A stretch of 64,000 bases of DNA from CAG-877 sp045125935 (GCA_045125935.1 JBGVNW010000068.1:62001-126000); one strand, 5' to 3'. Counted from the stretch's first letter, positions 1 to 8,646 are shown. Translations and numbers: made by a program. Notes: generated from the sequence alone by a model not told the origin.

Positions 1-26
1 TTAATTGAACAATGTAAAGGATTGCT

Positions 27-266
27 ATGATAACTATAAGAGATATTGAACAATTCAAATCAATTCAAAAAGAAATTGATTATTTAGTAAAGAAATATTA
101 CGATAAACATGTTAAAGGATATTCAGGATATGAATATCACGGTTGGCATTTAACAGATGAAAACGAAATAGAAATCTATTATAGTTACACAGACTACCGT
201 GAAGAATATTATCACGATGATGTAACTATTTCAATTGATGAACTTAATAATTTGAACAACGATTAG
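27..266 (+). CDS. Small hypothetical protein, paralog of the next gene
   Basis: Encodes 79 aa, rich in Tyr, Glu and Asp, with no recognised domain. It shares a pattern with the following gene: a Lys/Tyr-rich helix, a GW motif (YHGWHLTDENEIEIYYSY), an acidic aromatic stretch, then DDVTISIDEL. The two probably arose by tandem duplication. ATG start; function unknown. No promoter is visible inside the window, so it likely belongs to a transcript entering from the left. Confidence 0.75.
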   Translation: MITIRDIEQFKSIQKEIDYLVKKYYDKHVKGYSGYEYHGWHLTDENEIEIYYSYTDYREEYYHDDVTISIDELNNLNND

Positions 267-286
267 AAACATTAAATTAAAATAAT

Positions 287-577
287 ATGGATAAAGGAAT
301 TCAACGAGTTAAAGAAAGCATTGTAAAAGACATTAAAAATTACAGAGAAACTTGTAAATTTATCGCTCCGTTGTGTAGAAAATATTTTGAGAAGGTATAC
401 GACAGTAGTTGGCAACATTTCAGTGGCTGGAGATTTAATGACAACTGCAACTTAATCAACATAACATACTGGTATGAGGACTTTTATAGCAACACAGAAA
501 CATACACAGAATATGAAGATGTTATTATACCTTTGGAAGATATCATTAAAATGATGGATGAACCAGATGAAAAATAA
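287..577 (+). CDS. Small hypothetical protein, tandem paralog of 27-266
   Basis: Encodes 96 aa. The motif order matches the preceding gene: KYFEKVYDSSWQHFSGW, then INITYWYEDFY, then EDVIIPLEDII. It follows its paralog after 20 bases and is probably co-transcribed. The stop is followed at once by the AAATAATTATTATTTT palindrome and a terminator-promoter hairpin, so it ends the unit. Function unknown. Confidence 0.8.
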   Translation: MDKGIQRVKESIVKDIKNYRETCKFIAPLCRKYFEKVYDSSWQHFSGWRFNDNCNLINITYWYEDFYSNTETYTEYEDVIIPLEDIIKMMDEPDEK

Positions 578-656
578 AAATAATAATTATTATTTTAAAG
601 AAACTATCAAAAATATTTGGTAGTTTCATTTTTTTATGTTATATTTGTAGTGTAAA
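578..656 (+). promoter_or_regulatory. Merged terminator-promoter cassette
   Basis: Palindromic AATAATTATT block at about 582-597, then hairpin GAAACTATC/GGTAGTTTC at 600-627 followed by a T-run (terminator for 287-577). The 3' arm contains TTTGG (616-620) and TATATTTG follows at 640-647, matching the Bacteroidota -33/-7 consensus. It drives the 698 gene. Confidence 0.85.
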
Positions 657-697
657 AGTAAATATAAGATATTTAACCTTATAAAAAATAAAAGATT

Positions 698-1318
698 ATG
701 TTTGATTGTACAAATTTGAAGAACGGTGATGTTATTGTACTCACCAATTATGGTAATAGAACAGTTATAATTAATAAGATCAAGGATGATAAAACATATA
801 GTTCTCCGCAGTTATATACTTATGTGGAACTTGATGGAAACACACTAACATTTGAAAATGATGAAACAGAATGTTTCTACCTCATTGAAAATATTAATTT
901 TAGACTCTCAACTATTGAAGAAAAGACAAAGTTGTATAATGAAATAGGTAAGTACTTCACAGAAGAGTATGATAAGAATTGGTATAATCATTTTACAGAT
1001 AGTTCATATTTTGATATTCAGGATTTTTTATTTGATGTATTTTGTATTAAAGTAGAAGAATATGACAATGATTTAATTTATCCTGATTTTATTAATGATA
1101 TACATCAATATATTTGGAATAGATTATGTGAAGTTACCAATGAAGATGTAGAACATAAGGAAAATAAAATGGTTAATCTGGATGATGCTTGCAAATGGTT
1201 GGAAAATAAATTATTATGTGCTGAAGACCACTATCCGACTTTAGAGTTTTTATCTATTATTGAATATAACTCATTAAAAGAACTTATTAATGATTTTAGA
1301 AAAACAATGAATAAATAA
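698..1318 (+). CDS. Hypothetical phage protein with SH3-like start and EEK motif
   Basis: Encodes 206 aa. The first 60 residues (LKNGDVIVLTNYGNRTVIINKI) look like a small beta-barrel (SH3/KOW-like). STIEEKTKLYNEI (about residues 92-104) is a divergent form of the 'ATEEEKQKLFDAI' motif seen at 11180-12070 and 28627-29364. The C-terminal NLDDACKWLENKL resembles NLEDVCAWLSENT in the 10883 protein, suggesting module shuffling. Role unknown. First gene behind the cassette at 578-656. Confidence 0.8.
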   Translation: MFDCTNLKNGDVIVLTNYGNRTVIINKIKDDKTYSSPQLYTYVELDGNTLTFENDETECFYLIENINFRLSTIEEKTKLYNEIGKYFTEEYDKNWYNHFTDSSYFDIQDFLFDVFCIKVEEYDNDLIYPDFINDIHQYIWNRLCEVTNEDVEHKENKMVNLDDACKWLENKLLCAEDHYPTLEFLSIIEYNSLKELINDFRKTMNK

Positions 1319-1364
1319 AATGAAATACAGGATTTGTAGATGTTACTCACCATTAGTAGATTTT

Positions 1365-1441
1365 AAATAGGAAATGGTGACGATGAGATTAAACGCAATT
1401 TGTTTAATCTTAACGACCACTCGGAGAGATTAATTTTATAA
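1365..1441 (+). pseudogene. Possible C-terminal gene fragment
   Basis: A 24-codon open stretch without a start codon reads GNGDDEIKRNLFNLNDHSER and ends at a TAA at 1439-1441. Its hydrophilic composition looks like protein, but a TAA closes the frame just upstream. It may be the relic of a deleted gene between 698-1318 and 1473-1712. The evidence is composition only. Confidence 0.25.
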
Positions 1442-1472
1442 AACTTGGGAATGATTAAATTTGATAAGAGAA

Positions 1473-1712
1473 ATGAAAATAAGTAATATAATATTAAAAA
1501 GATACACCGCGGAAAAAGGTAAATCCTTAAAGTGGCATGAATGGGTAATGAATCCAAATACAAGAGAAAGCGAAAGAGTGTTGCGATATTCAGAATGCAC
1601 CGCAGTAATAGACACCAATCAACTCGATGGCGATGTTGTGGAAATTCCAAATGAAGAGTATAAAGAATGGTGGGATAAAAATTATCATAGTTTAGGTTTG
1701 ACAGGATTATGA
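1473..1712 (+). CDS. Hypothetical protein
   Basis: About 79 aa from the ATG at 1473; an upstream TTG in frame at 1461 is less likely. Sequence features are KWHEWVMNPNTRESERVLRYSECTAV in pieces and a Trp-rich C-terminus (EEYKEWWDKNY). No family recognised. The stop overlaps the next start (ATGA), so the two are translationally coupled. Confidence 0.7.
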   Translation: MKISNIILKRYTAEKGKSLKWHEWVMNPNTRESERVLRYSECTAVIDTNQLDGDVVEIPNEEYKEWWDKNYHSLGLTGL

Positions 1713-1972
1713 CAATCTATACAAAGTACAATATCGGTGATGATGATATGGATATTAAAGAACTAATAAAAGAGAGACTAAACCAATTAAATAAAGAAGA
1801 ATTGGTTGATGCACTCGCAAATGTTTGTGTTATATGTGTGTCATCAAATATCAATAAAAAATTAAGCAGCGCAAATTGCATACAGCAGTGCATAAATAAT
1901 GTGCAGACCAACTTACAGCAAGTTGATAATGTATTAACGCAAAGATTGAATATTAACTTTAAGAAACTATAA
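1709..1972 (+). CDS. Hypothetical helical protein
   Basis: 87 aa, starting at the ATG overlapping the previous stop; an internal ATG at 1748 is an alternative start. Mostly helical and polar (IKELIKERLNQLNKEELVDA), with several Cys (VCVICVSS, ANCIQQC). No domain recognised. Second gene of a coupled pair. Confidence 0.65.
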   Translation: MTIYTKYNIGDDDMDIKELIKERLNQLNKEELVDALANVCVICVSSNINKKLSSANCIQQCINNVQTNLQQVDNVLTQRLNINFKKL

Positions 1973-2032
1973 CAAAGAATTTAGCATGTGTTTTTATTGT
2001 GGTAAGGAAGAATTGAAAAATAATATAAAGCA

Positions 2033-2203
2033 ATGAACGAAGTAAGCACAATAATCAACGGAGTACGCTATGATGCGGTGGTAGAAAATGGGAGTAGTTG
2101 CCGACAATGTGACTTGATAAAAGTATGCAACAACTATCGTATTTGTCGAGCATTTTCACTTGATGGAAAAACATTATTTAAAAAATCCGATAAAAAGTTT
2201 TGA
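2033..2203 (+). CDS. Small Cys-rich protein
   Basis: 56 aa, MNEVSTIINGVRYDAVV at the start, then SSCRQCDLIKVCNNYRIC: four Cys spaced CxxC-x6-C-x5-C, suggesting a small metal-binding knuckle. It ends TGA just before the next ATG. Function unknown. A 16-codon ORF starting at 1986 (MCFYCGKEELKNN) precedes it and may be a relic. Confidence 0.6.
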   Translation: MNEVSTIINGVRYDAVVENGSSCRQCDLIKVCNNYRICRAFSLDGKTLFKKSDKKF

Positions 2204-2206
2204 AAA

Positions 2207-2509
2207 ATGAAAAAAGAAGAATTAATTGAATTGATTAACAACGAGTATTTGTATTCTATTTGGGATGCTGAAGAAATTATGCCAAAAAGTATTGAATGTG
2301 TTGCAACTGATTTGGAATTAGACAGACATCGTTGGTATAGCACTTGCGTAAATATTTACGCTTGTGAAGATGGATATGTTGGTGTTTTTGGTGTAAATCA
2401 TTTGTATAGTGAAGGGATGGATTATAGCGATTGTGATTGCCATTGTAACGCATCAGAATACGAGGAAGTAACTACTATTACATATAAACCTAAAAAATTT
2501 GAAATATGA
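2207..2509 (+). CDS. Conserved phage hypothetical protein
   Basis: 100 aa. Contains WYSTCVNIYACEDGYVGVFG and an acidic Cys/Asp cluster (MDYSDCDCHCNASEYEEV) before TTITYKPKKFEI. I associate this type with Bacteroidota phages and prophages but know no function. ATGA overlap with the next gene indicates coupling. Confidence 0.75.
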   Translation: MKKEELIELINNEYLYSIWDAEEIMPKSIECVATDLELDRHRWYSTCVNIYACEDGYVGVFGVNHLYSEGMDYSDCDCHCNASEYEEVTTITYKPKKFEI

Positions 2510-2706
2510 AAGGACACCCTAAATTCAATTACAATGATGAGGTTAAATTCAACCTCGACGGCGAAATTAAAAAAGGCATAGTATATGTCATTGATAAATA
2601 CGGAACATTTGAAGATGATTCCGATGTTAGTTATGATATATTAGTTAAAAACGAAAACGAAAAATGTCTTTATAAACATATAAACGAAAAATTTTTAATA
2701 ACATGA
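2506..2706 (+). CDS. SH3-like small phage protein
   Basis: 66 aa, MKGHPKFNYNDEVKFNLDGE then IKKGIVYVIDKYGTFED and SYDILVKNENEKCLYKHI. The pattern 'GDxVKF...GxIxxIDxYGTFE' suggests a small beta-barrel and is one I recognise as common in Bacteroides phages. Function unknown. Overlaps both neighbours by 4 bases. Confidence 0.75.
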   Translation: MKGHPKFNYNDEVKFNLDGEIKKGIVYVIDKYGTFEDDSDVSYDILVKNENEKCLYKHINEKFLIT

Positions 2707-3419
2707 ACACAAAAAATTCAATGACAACTGCTGTCAAAAACACTAAAGACGCAGTTGAAAAAGTAGAATCTTTAAAAGTAGAACAATCTATGGATAGAAC
2801 AATTGATACAATTAAAGATTGGGCAAAAAAGCACGAATATAAGTTGGCTTCTCACAATACAATGTCTTACCTGACACCAAGAACACTTTTGGATAGAATT
2901 ATCGCTTTTACGGCAAGATGTCAATCTAAAACCATATACGAACAAATTGAAAAATATGGCGTTGAATTAGTAGATCTCAGATTTAAATTTAATAATAAAG
3001 GTCAAGTTTTCTTTGCTCACGGTGCTATCGAATATAAATGTAATATTCATGAAATATTGAAATATCTAAATTCTTTTGATGGATTTCCTGCAAGAGTAAT
3101 GCTTGAAAATAAACCTGGTGAAAAAGAAGAAGAGTTCAAAGCTTGGTGCGAATATATTGAAAACACTTACACTAACATTAAATTCTTCTGTGGTAGAAAT
3201 AAATGGAGTTGGGAGCAATTGTATAAATTTAAAAACGAAGAACCTACTATGACAGATAAGTATTCTTCTTGCAACACTAATGAACCTGGAAAACCACAAA
3301 CTGGTACTTATTTAGATGATTTATATCCTAAATATTATGCTAAAAAGAATAATAGAATAAATCTTTTAAATGGTACTGATAAAGATTATCTAATGATAGA
3401 TTTTGTTGAGATAAGATAA
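2703..3419 (+). CDS. PI-PLC-like phosphodiesterase
   Basis: 238 aa with the layout of the PI-PLC X / GDPD TIM-barrel superfamily. Visible residues are SHNTMSYLTP (His51), VDLRF (Asp91, Arg93), FAHG (His106) and MLENKPG (Glu136). The spacing 51/91/93/106 parallels the catalytic His32, Asp67, Arg69, His82 of the Bacillus cereus enzyme. Such enzymes cleave phosphodiesters by His acid/base catalysis. No signal peptide is visible, so it would act in the cytoplasm or on release. Substrate unknown (lipid headgroup, glycerophosphodiester or cyclic phosphate). Last gene of the coupled chain beginning at 2207; followed by secreted and lytic proteins. Confidence 0.7.
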   Translation: MNTKNSMTTAVKNTKDAVEKVESLKVEQSMDRTIDTIKDWAKKHEYKLASHNTMSYLTPRTLLDRIIAFTARCQSKTIYEQIEKYGVELVDLRFKFNNKGQVFFAHGAIEYKCNIHEILKYLNSFDGFPARVMLENKPGEKEEEFKAWCEYIENTYTNIKFFCGRNKWSWEQLYKFKNEEPTMTDKYSSCNTNEPGKPQTGTYLDDLYPKYYAKKNNRINLLNGTDKDYLMIDFVEIR

Positions 3420-3470
3420 TATAAAAATAATTATTATTTTATTGATGTTTAACTTTAAAACTTTATATAA

Positions 3471-3950
3471 ATGAAAAAACTTTTAATTTTTATCTTTACA
3501 ATTATTTGTGTTTTTACAGCACAAGCAAACAGGTCACTCGTTAGAGTAGTTGAACACGAACAACCAAGCATTCAAACAAAGTTCGGAGAATATATTCAAA
3601 CTAAAATTAATGAGGTCATGACAGATACTACAATTTATTTTTACGAAATTGTAAGGAATGATCATCTAAATGCAATGATTGATTATAAAGAATTAACTGT
3701 TATTAATAAATATATTCCAGAACTCGTATCCAATGCTGAAGAAGATTTGTTAAAGAATTATAAATCTATTGAGTTTAAATATATCACTAAAACAGGTCTG
3801 CAAATTGGATATTATATAAAGCGAACAAAAATTAGTTGGTTTATTCAATTTGGGCGTTCAAAAGATGATATTATATATATTAAAGATAAAGATGCTTTTA
3901 TCGATGCTTTTGTAAATGCTCAAAAAACTATCGAAGAACTAATGGAGTAG
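3471..3950 (+). CDS. Secreted hypothetical protein
   Basis: 159 aa with a clear Sec signal peptide (MKKLLIFIFTIICVFTAQA, cleavage probably after AQA, residues 17-19). The mature part is a mixed alpha/beta protein (INKYIPELVSNAEEDLLKNY, FKYITKTGLQIGYYIKR). No family recognised. Its stop TAG is directly followed by TAA. It would be periplasmic, and sits next to a cell-wall hydrolase. Confidence 0.75.
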   Translation: MKKLLIFIFTIICVFTAQANRSLVRVVEHEQPSIQTKFGEYIQTKINEVMTDTTIYFYEIVRNDHLNAMIDYKELTVINKYIPELVSNAEEDLLKNYKSIEFKYITKTGLQIGYYIKRTKISWFIQFGRSKDDIIYIKDKDAFIDAFVNAQKTIEELME

Positions 3951-3969
3951 TAATTATAAAATATTAAAT

Positions 3970-4644
3970 ATGGAAAATAAAACAACAAAACATATTAATT
4001 TATGGTACACTTTTGTTGGTGTTATTCTGTCGCTTATTTTAATCTCTTGCACTTCTTTAGCAATAATGGTTGCTGTTGATAAATATAATTCACCAAAAGA
4101 TGATTACGAATATAAAATTTTCAGATCTAATATGGAACTCGCTCTATGGAAAAATAAAGCAAACTGTGTAAATTCTATTAACAATTATATTAAATCCATA
4201 GCACCGACATCTAGTCTTAATGGAATTTCTATTTTTGAATCTTGTGATGAATATAATATAGATATTGTGTTTGTATTAACACAGGCACAAATTGAATCTT
4301 CTTTTGGAACTGCTGGTGTCGCCGCAAAAACAAACTCGGTATGGAATGTATTTGCATACGATGGCAAAAATGCAAATGATATTATAACAGATGGTCACGG
4401 ATATAAACACCCAGATCAATCTATTAGACCATATCTGCAACTGCTAAAAGATAAATATCTTGTAAAAAATAAAACAGAATTAGATCTTTTACAAAATTAT
4501 ATAAATAACACTGGTCACAGATATGCATCGAATAAAGAATATGAATCCAGAATGCAAGCACTATACAAATCTATTAAGGAATCTACCGAAATAGACAAAT
4601 ATTATAAAGAATATAAACATTATAAAACAATTTTAGGATTTTAA
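3970..4644 (+). CDS. Membrane-anchored glucosaminidase (GH73-like)
   Basis: 224 aa. One N-terminal transmembrane helix (LWYTFVGVILSLILISC, residues 11-27), then a glucosaminidase-type domain: VLTQAQIESSFGTAG carries the expected catalytic Glu, followed by SVWNVFAYDG and the aromatic HGYKHPDQSIRPYLQLLKDKY. Such domains cleave peptidoglycan glycan chains. The N-terminal helix suggests a signal-anchor arrangement. It overlaps nothing but lies 1 base before the next gene. Probably host lysis or cell-wall entry. Confidence 0.75.
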   Translation: MENKTTKHINLWYTFVGVILSLILISCTSLAIMVAVDKYNSPKDDYEYKIFRSNMELALWKNKANCVNSINNYIKSIAPTSSLNGISIFESCDEYNIDIVFVLTQAQIESSFGTAGVAAKTNSVWNVFAYDGKNANDIITDGHGYKHPDQSIRPYLQLLKDKYLVKNKTELDLLQNYINNTGHRYASNKEYESRMQALYKSIKESTEIDKYYKEYKHYKTILGF

Positions 4645-4645
4645 A

Positions 4646-4954
4646 ATGGCATTTAACAAAGAAAAATTTATGGAATTTGTAGATGAAACTCCAAGAATTT
4701 CTATATTTAATCCAATAGAAATAGAATATAGTTATGGATGTATGTCTAATTCGCTTTCTTGCAATGGCGTTCAAGAAATTGATTTGACAGAAAATGAAAG
4801 AAAATATATCATACACAAACTAATGATGTGGTATAAAAAACATCCAGAAGAATTAAATAACCTTCTACAATATTTCGTAGAATCTAATTATACAGAAAAT
4901 GAATCTTGCGAATGTTTTGGAGATATAGTATCTACATTTAAAATTACAATTTAA
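4646..4954 (+). CDS. Hypothetical protein
   Basis: 102 aa, acidic, no signal peptide. Motifs: PIEIEYSYGCMSNSLSCNG, then ENERKYIIHKLMMWYKKHPEELNNLL (amphipathic helix), ending in a Cys pair ESCECFGD. Function unknown. Ends just before a terminator-promoter cassette. Confidence 0.7.
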   Translation: MAFNKEKFMEFVDETPRISIFNPIEIEYSYGCMSNSLSCNGVQEIDLTENERKYIIHKLMMWYKKHPEELNNLLQYFVESNYTENESCECFGDIVSTFKITI

Positions 4955-5037
4955 AAAATAATAATTATTATTTTAAAGAAACTATCAAAAATATTTGGTA
5001 GTTTCATTTTTTTATGTTATATTTGTAATAGATAAAT
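4955..5037 (+). promoter_or_regulatory. Merged terminator-promoter cassette
   Basis: AATAATTATTATTTT palindrome, hairpin GAAACTATC/GGTAGTTTC at 4978-5005 with T-run, TTTGG in the 3' arm, TATATTTG at 5018-5025. Nearly identical to 578-656. Drives the 5054 gene. Confidence 0.85.
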
Positions 5038-5053
5038 TTAAAATTAAAAAAAT

Positions 5054-6382
5054 ATGGCAGAATTATCAATTAAAGGACACCCAACCAGAGGAGAAGAAGT
5101 AATTAAACTTCTTGAAATGTTGGGTGGTAACAATAAATACAATTTTAGAGGCGATGAAGATGAATGGTTTGTACTTAACGGAAATATTCAACGCTCTGAT
5201 AGATTGTTTGACGAAAAAGGTTTCACTCTTGAAGAATTTCTTAAAAAATATCCTTATAAAGTTGGAGATGAAGTAGAATATAAATCAATTGGTGATGCAA
5301 ATCTAAAATCTAAAATTATATACATGGAGTGGTGCAACGCATTAAATAAAGTTTTATACACGACCGAAGAATCTCATGTAATATCAACAGAAGATATAAT
5401 AGAAACAAATCAACATCCAAAAACTCAAGCAGAGGTAGATAAATACCTTCAAGAACATTCTGTTAAAAATGTAATGAGTGTAATTGATATTGAAACTTGT
5501 CTGGAAATAGATGGATTGAAATTACCAGAAAATGTTGTTATTAATTCAAAAGGCATTGGTTCAATACAATTTACCGAATGGTATGAAAAATCGCAATATC
5601 CAAAGACTTATGATGAGTGTTGTGAAGTACTTGGATATACAGAAGCACTTGGATATGCAGTTGATGATATTATATTCATAAAAGACACAGGGTGGATAAG
5701 AATTACAAAAAAACTTTGGGATTGTTATGCTGAAGAGCATGTGTATGAGGGTATTGATATTATAAATGGGCATGAATATAAAGATATTCGCCATCAAAAT
5801 GTAACAGCAAAATTGCAATTGGGGCACTTAAAACATTGCAAAGATGTTGATGATGTAAGATATGTTAATAGTATTGCCGATGATATAATGATAAGCCAAA
5901 TCACCAACAAAGTATCTGTAATTAAATTTAAACCTGATGTTTGTGATAATGAAATAGAACTTCATCTTGGTGATTATGAGATTGAGGTTCGAGACGGTAA
6001 GACTTATGCAGTAAAGAAGAAATCTAAATATCCAAAAACATATAAGGAGTGTTGTGATGTATTAGGTCTTAACACAATGGATAATGATGCTCAAGGATAT
6101 AAAGCAGACTTGATAATTCGGTTTCAGGAATTAATTATCGCTCGTAATGCATATTGGAAGATAGCGGGTGAAGAACTTGGTTTAGATAAACCTTGGGAAC
6201 CCGATTGGAAAGACAGTTCTCAACAAAAGTTCACAATTTTTTATTACCAAGATGAAGTAAGTTTATCAAAAGGACCTAATGTTAATAGATTTTTATCCTT
6301 TCCAACTGAAGAAATGCGAGACATTTTTTATGAAAATTTTAAAAATTTAATTGAAAATTGTAAAAAAAATATTATAATATGA
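5054..6382 (+). CDS. Large phage paralog family protein (HPTRGEEVIKLLEMLGG family)
   Basis: 442 aa, the longer member of a family whose other copy is at 16889-17812. N-terminus IKGHPTRGEEVIKLLEMLGG; middle YPYKVGDEVEYKS (SH3-like); two copies of a YPKTYxECCxVLG motif (about residues 182 and 325); C-terminus ARNAYWKIAGEELGLDKPWE then FLSFPTEEMRDIFYENFKNL. The repeated YPKTY module implies internal duplication. I recognise the C-terminal 'YWKIA...KPWEPDW...FPTEEMRDxFYENF' arrangement from many Bacteroidota phage proteins of unknown function. Single-gene promoter; ATGA overlap with the lipoprotein gene. Confidence 0.8.
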   Translation: MAELSIKGHPTRGEEVIKLLEMLGGNNKYNFRGDEDEWFVLNGNIQRSDRLFDEKGFTLEEFLKKYPYKVGDEVEYKSIGDANLKSKIIYMEWCNALNKVLYTTEESHVISTEDIIETNQHPKTQAEVDKYLQEHSVKNVMSVIDIETCLEIDGLKLPENVVINSKGIGSIQFTEWYEKSQYPKTYDECCEVLGYTEALGYAVDDIIFIKDTGWIRITKKLWDCYAEEHVYEGIDIINGHEYKDIRHQNVTAKLQLGHLKHCKDVDDVRYVNSIADDIMISQITNKVSVIKFKPDVCDNEIELHLGDYEIEVRDGKTYAVKKKSKYPKTYKECCDVLGLNTMDNDAQGYKADLIIRFQELIIARNAYWKIAGEELGLDKPWEPDWKDSSQQKFTIFYYQDEVSLSKGPNVNRFLSFPTEEMRDIFYENFKNLIENCKKNIII

Positions 6383-6630
6383 AAAAGTTACTATCTATTT
6401 TAATCCTATCGGTTCTATTCATTTCTTGTGATGAACAACCTAAACGAGAAATTGTTGGTAAATGTAACTCTAAAGTGGAGATTATTAATAATGATATTGG
6501 TTCCGAAATTGAAGTTCAAACTTTAACCTATAAAGGTCATGATTATATCATGTTTAAAAAGGGTACAGGGAAATTGGCCACTATGGGGGTCGAACATGAC
6601 CCAGATTGTAAAACTTGTAAAAATAAATAA
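6379..6630 (+). CDS. Small lipoprotein
   Basis: 83 aa with a lipoprotein signal peptide MKKLLSILILSVLFISCDEQ (lipobox FISC, Cys17). Mature part IVGKCNSKVEI then LTYKGHDYIMFKKGTGKLA and a C-terminal DPDCKTCKNK. Small phage lipoproteins of this kind can act in superinfection exclusion, but nothing here proves it. Coupled to the preceding gene. Confidence 0.75.
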   Translation: MKKLLSILILSVLFISCDEQPKREIVGKCNSKVEIINNDIGSEIEVQTLTYKGHDYIMFKKGTGKLATMGVEHDPDCKTCKNK

Positions 6631-6632
6631 CT

Positions 6633-7025
6633 ATGGATTTCGTAACATTTGAAATAGCAAAGAAACTCAAAGAGAAAGGGTTTATTTTGCAAAAAACAGA
6701 AATTTATGGTAAATTTGATAGTGATGGCTTATTTCATCCACAATTATATTTTAATTATGTTGAAACGATGGATTGTGATGAAATTATAGCTCCAACAATC
6801 TCTCAAGTCTTGAAGTGGCTGAGAAAGGAGAAGCACCTGCACATTGAATTGGTTGCCGCATCCTACGGCTATAATTACATTGTAAGTCAAACACCAGAAG
6901 ATGGTGGCACAGACTACTATTCTTCTGCGTGGGAGTATGCAGGTCCGAATGACGGCGGAGCTTGGGATTCTGATGAACAAGCTGCCCTTGCAGGTATTGA
7001 ATATACACTTAATTATTTAATTTAA
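6633..7025 (+). CDS. Phage protein, paralog of 15714-16097
   Basis: 130 aa. VTFEIAKKLKEKGF, PTISQVLKWLRKEKHLHIEL, then YNYIVSQTPE and ALAGIEYTLNYLI. The paralog at 15714 shares each block. I associate the pattern (KLLKEKGF...PTxxxxxKWLRExxxxHI...AxxAGIxxxL) with many Bacteroides prophages and phages; role unknown. Confidence 0.8.
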   Translation: MDFVTFEIAKKLKEKGFILQKTEIYGKFDSDGLFHPQLYFNYVETMDCDEIIAPTISQVLKWLRKEKHLHIELVAASYGYNYIVSQTPEDGGTDYYSSAWEYAGPNDGGAWDSDEQAALAGIEYTLNYLI

Positions 7026-7035
7026 AGTCAAATTT

Positions 7036-7308
7036 ATGTTTAAAACAAAATATCCAGATTTATTCGACTATGTAGTTGAAGAAATAAAACCTTATATCAA
7101 TGATAGCAATAACAAAGATGATATATATAATCTTTTTATTGACATTGCCGATAAGGCAAGTTTAAAGTATATTATACCAAATAAAGAATTACTCACAATA
7201 TCTGATACAGCATCTGATATGGAAGAATATTTTAGATTAACATCAGATAACAACTGGATTGAAAAATTATTTAATGAAGTATATGAAAAGATTCAACTAA
7301 CTTTATAA
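7036..7308 (+). CDS. Hypothetical acidic protein
   Basis: 90 aa, acidic and mostly helical (LFDYVVEEIKPYINDSNN, DMEEYFRLTSDNNWIEKLF). No motif recognised. Ends in a leucine-rich KIQLTL. Confidence 0.65.
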   Translation: MFKTKYPDLFDYVVEEIKPYINDSNNKDDIYNLFIDIADKASLKYIIPNKELLTISDTASDMEEYFRLTSDNNWIEKLFNEVYEKIQLTL

Positions 7309-7357
7309 GTTGGTTGGTTACAAAAAAGAAATTATCAAACATTTTAAATAAGAAATT

Positions 7358-7783
7358 ATGAATTTTATCAAATACACAACACAAGAACTTGAGTTTATTA
7401 TCTCTAATTTTGGTGATTTAAAAAAAGAGTTAGAAAAACGTAAAATGAAAGAATCAGATGATTTTCCTTTTAAGGTTGGTGATGTTATTCACTCAAAAGT
7501 GAGCGATGATAATTTCCTACTTAAAATTAAGGAAATTGAAAAAGAACATAATAATGTAGTCGTTGATGAAATTATAATTAGAAGTGGTGAATCAACTGAC
7601 TATTATATTGATGAGTGGTATAATTTTGATACTCTCGAATGGCATGAATATACCAAGATAGAAGATTCTGAAATATTTGAAAATCTTCTTAAAATCATTG
7701 ACAAATATAATGATGATATACAACAATTAAATGATGATGTATATCTAAAACTTAAAAATGAAATTGCGCCTTATGTCAATTAA
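7358..7783 (+). CDS. Hypothetical protein with SH3-like segment
   Basis: 141 aa. Helical N-terminus (TTQELEFIISNFGDLKKELE), then DDFPFKVGDVIHSKVSDDNF, a typical small beta-barrel opening, and a helical acidic tail. Function unknown. Its 3' end overlaps the next start by 11 bases if that gene begins at 7773. Confidence 0.7.
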   Translation: MNFIKYTTQELEFIISNFGDLKKELEKRKMKESDDFPFKVGDVIHSKVSDDNFLLKIKEIEKEHNNVVVDEIIIRSGESTDYYIDEWYNFDTLEWHEYTKIEDSEIFENLLKIIDKYNDDIQQLNDDVYLKLKNEIAPYVN

Positions 7784-8312
7784 AGATACAATCAAATCAA
7801 TGATAATTACCTGTCCAAGAATATTTCCGACAAAATTGTCAATATACAATCATTTGTTTTTAACAAATGGAAATGGTTATGAATGGATAGATGGTGAATT
7901 GGTTTCTAAGGATGATATAGAAGATTTTACAATTGAAAATGGTTTAGATATATTGTTTAATGATGAATTTCAATATGAACTTTTAAGTAGTTATTTAGAA
8001 ATAACTTCAGATAAAGAAGATATAATTAATTATTTTAAACGAAGAAATAAAGAAAAGTTTGAACTTGCAAAGGTAATCGTTAATTACGAAAAGATAATAA
8101 ATGAAAAATTATACCTTACTGATGAAGAAGAATTATATCCACTTTGTAAATATGCGAAAATTTTAAACATCCCTGACAATATAAAAGATGATTGGAAAGA
8201 TGCAATAAAAGAATTCGTATATTTTATTATGACCTCCGAAGAAAATAAAATTATAATATATAGAAATCAATATATTAACAAATTATCCGAAATACAATAT
8301 AATATATTATGA
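7773..8312 (+). CDS. Hypothetical protein
   Basis: 179 aa from ATG 7773 (MSIKDTIKSM); an in-frame ATG at 7758 lies deeper in the previous gene and is less likely. Contains GYEWIDGELVSKDDIEDF and a charged helical C-terminal half (YFKRRNKEKFELAKVIVNYE). No known domain. ATGA overlap with the next gene. Confidence 0.7.
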   Translation: MSIKDTIKSMIITCPRIFPTKLSIYNHLFLTNGNGYEWIDGELVSKDDIEDFTIENGLDILFNDEFQYELLSSYLEITSDKEDIINYFKRRNKEKFELAKVIVNYEKIINEKLYLTDEEELYPLCKYAKILNIPDNIKDDWKDAIKEFVYFIMTSEENKIIIYRNQYINKLSEIQYNIL

Positions 8313-8644
8313 CACGAGAAGAAGAAATCAATCTATACTTAAAGGAACATAATATTCCAATTACAAGTTTAGAGGCTAATTCAATTATTGAAGGAATTAA
8401 ATGGGCAGACGAACATCCAAATCTTTATAATGATGAAAAATATCATACAGTTAAAGTATCTTGTTTGGATGAGTTATACAGAAAATCTGGATTGCTTGAT
8501 ACATTTATGGAAAAGGCTTGCGAATATATTAGAACTCATTTATGGACAAATGTAGATGATGATAATGACCCAAAAATAGAATCTGTTCAGAATATAACTT
8601 TAGATAATTTTATTAAAAATTTTAAAAAATACTTGGATGAATAA
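8309..8644 (+). CDS. Conserved phage hypothetical protein
   Basis: 111 aa: MTREEEINLYLKEHNIP, then SIIEGIKWADEHPN, a motif I recognise from many small Bacteroidota phage proteins ('AFxxGAxWADxHP'). Remaining sequence helical. Function unknown. Confidence 0.7.
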   Translation: MTREEEINLYLKEHNIPITSLEANSIIEGIKWADEHPNLYNDEKYHTVKVSCLDELYRKSGLLDTFMEKACEYIRTHLWTNVDDDNDPKIESVQNITLDNFIKNFKKYLDE

Positions 8645-8646
8645 TT

